Shown: positions 32,158-32,538 of the stretch, piece after piece
How the letters are laid out: every line of letters starts with the position of its first letter
Position numbering within the stretch: position 1 is the stretch's first letter
Assembly (NCBI GenBank): GCA_016869595.1
Contig: VGDT01000032.1
Span: 1 to 32,538 of the forward strand
Reading direction: 5' to 3'
Source of the DNA: Alphaproteobacteria bacterium
GTDB taxonomy: Bacteria; Pseudomonadota; Alphaproteobacteria; Rhizobiales; Beijerinckiaceae
Length of the DNA: 32,538 nucleotides
Translations under genes and position numbers: made by a program
Notes under the pieces: generated by a model
Told to the model about the DNA's origin: nothing
The model's database searches: none
The model's input: only the letters and a program-made list of their open reading frames with translations

Positions 32158-32172
32158 GTTTGTCGGACAAAC
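32158..32172 (-). repeat. Palindromic repeat copy 2 upstream of parA
   Basis: GTTTGTCGGACAAAC is a perfect 15-base dyad with an odd centre. Its centre is 208 bases from copy 1 and 80 bases from copy 3. It is a candidate ParB/KorB-type operator or parS. Confidence 0.5.
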
Positions 32173-32228
32173 TTGGATGAGCGATCAACGCACGCAGGAT
32201 GCACAGCGACCAAAGTCGCGGAGTTTCC

Positions 32229-32261
32229 TGCTCAGAAGTTTGCCAGACAAACTTCTGAGCA
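32229..32261. repeat. 33-bp palindrome containing repeat copy 3
   Basis: The 15-base core GTTTGCCAGACAAAC (32238-32252) is flanked by perfect 9-base arms TGCTCAGAA and TTCTGAGCA. The resulting 33-bp palindrome has a single mismatched pair. It is far longer than the other two copies. It may be a stronger binding site, a cruciform-forming origin element or an overlapping terminator. Confidence 0.55.
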
Positions 32262-32410
32262 ACCCTCTCTTGAAAAAGGAGCAAGCGGGTGCGTCGCGGC
32301 ACGCGAAGACCAGTCGTAACCCCGCCGTGCTCTGGGTCGAGCGCGGTCGACGCGAAGAAATCGGGCCAGTCATCCGCTGGCCCGTCGCAAATCCAAGGAA
32401 GCTCGCATCG

Positions 32411-32435
32411 GCGGGGCGGCGCGCGGCCGCCCCGC
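32411..32435. terminator. GC-rich hairpin after the edge gene
   Basis: A perfect 10-bp stem (GCGGGGCGGC pairs with GCCGCCCCGC) with a 5-base loop lies 8 bases beyond the stop of the minus-strand gene at the right edge. No T-run is present, but the position suits termination. Confidence 0.45.
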
Positions 32436-32443
32436 TCTTCGCG

Positions 32444-32538
32444 TCACTTGCGCTTCGCGGTTTTCTTCTGCGTCTCGGGCGCCGCCTCGGCCTCGTCATT
32501 GTCGGACGTGTCCGTCTTGGCGGAAGCGAGGATCGAGA
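32444..32538 (-). CDS. C-terminal fragment of an unidentified protein
   Basis: The frame enters from the right edge and ends with SAKTDTSDNDEAEAAPETQK then KTAKRK and a TGA at 32444-32446. The acidic-then-basic alanine/lysine tail is typical of a disordered C-terminus. Only about 30 codons are visible, so the product cannot be named. It reads away from the edge toward the parA upstream region and is followed by a strong hairpin. Confidence 0.45.
   Translation of the reverse strand, partial: SILASAKTDTSDNDEAEAAPETQKKTAKRK

Larger units (their letters stand above)
31797..32443. other. Gene-poor region upstream of parA: possible centromere/origin
   Basis: No supported gene over about 650 bases. 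It holds a lux/tra-box-like dyad, three GTTTGYCNGACAAAC palindromes (the third inside a 33-bp palindrome) and a GC-rich hairpin at its right end. These features suit a partition centromere, operator region or origin. No replication protein gene is visible in the window. Confidence 0.5.

Noticed and set aside
31932-32302. Minus-strand short frames with repeated KFV-QT peptides upstream of parA
   Set aside because: The peptide repetition comes from the DNA palindromes being read in frame; no ribosome site or domain supports a gene.
1-32538. CRISPR arrays, tRNA or rRNA genes, complete insertion sequences
   Set aside because: I looked for regularly spaced direct repeats, tRNA-like arms and transposase motifs such as DDE or HUH transposases and saw none, apart from the possible element end at the left edge.

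Overview
The window is a GC-rich piece of a conjugative replicon, either a plasmid or an integrated conjugative element, from an alphaproteobacterium. The host is probably a member of Hyphomicrobiales/Rhizobiales. This rests on gene content: a complete VirB/VirD4 type IV secretion set with EexN, a TraR-like LuxR regulator, a MobC plus MOBP-type relaxase pair, and a KorB-like ParB with a ParA. The exact genus cannot be read from the sequence, and no replication initiator, rRNA or tRNA gene was seen.

Layout. (1) Positions 1-9,542, mostly minus strand, form a decaying accessory region. It holds a strawberry-notch-type methyltransferase/helicase cut short at a palindromic site at the left edge, a large ParB-like protein with a replaced C-terminus, a cupin, a DUF4326 protein, a remnant of the antirestriction gene ardC, and a recD2 helicase gene with two frameshifts. 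A DUF7713-like protein follows. (2) Positions 9,543-14,100 hold a small basic protein, a conserved hypothetical, and two paralogous unknown proteins bracketing a broken nnrS. A traR-like quorum-sensing regulator follows. (3) Positions 14,175-26,955 are one tightly packed plus-strand operon: a small ORF, virB1-like, virB2, B3, B4, B5, eexN, B6, B7, B8, B9, B10, B11, virD4 and an LPD7-domain protein. Many neighbours overlap by 4 or 8 bases. (4) Positions 26,961-27,914 carry an Xre/MbcA-RES toxin-antitoxin pair. (5) Positions 28,131-29,695 (minus) carry relaxase and mobC, next to a predicted nic site at 29,752-29,759. (6) Positions 30,049-31,796 (minus) are parA-parB with an intrinsic terminator, followed by a gene-poor stretch with palindromic repeats that may be a centromere or origin. 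A gene fragment sits at the right edge.

How it works together. MobC and the relaxase would nick oriT, VirD4 would couple the relaxosome to the VirB channel, and EexN would exclude like plasmids. ParAB would partition the replicon and the RES/Xre pair would stabilise it. The most interesting signal is a shared 18-bp lux/tra-box-like dyad (CCTGT-N8-ACAGG or one mismatch from it) found in three places: ahead of the virB operon, ahead of the parAB operon, and ahead of one of the unknown paralogs. This suggests the TraR-like protein co-ordinates transfer, partition and an undescribed protein. A second candidate is a family of GTTTGYCNGACAAAC palindromes upstream of parA. The left half carries several broken genes while the transfer and partition half is essentially intact.
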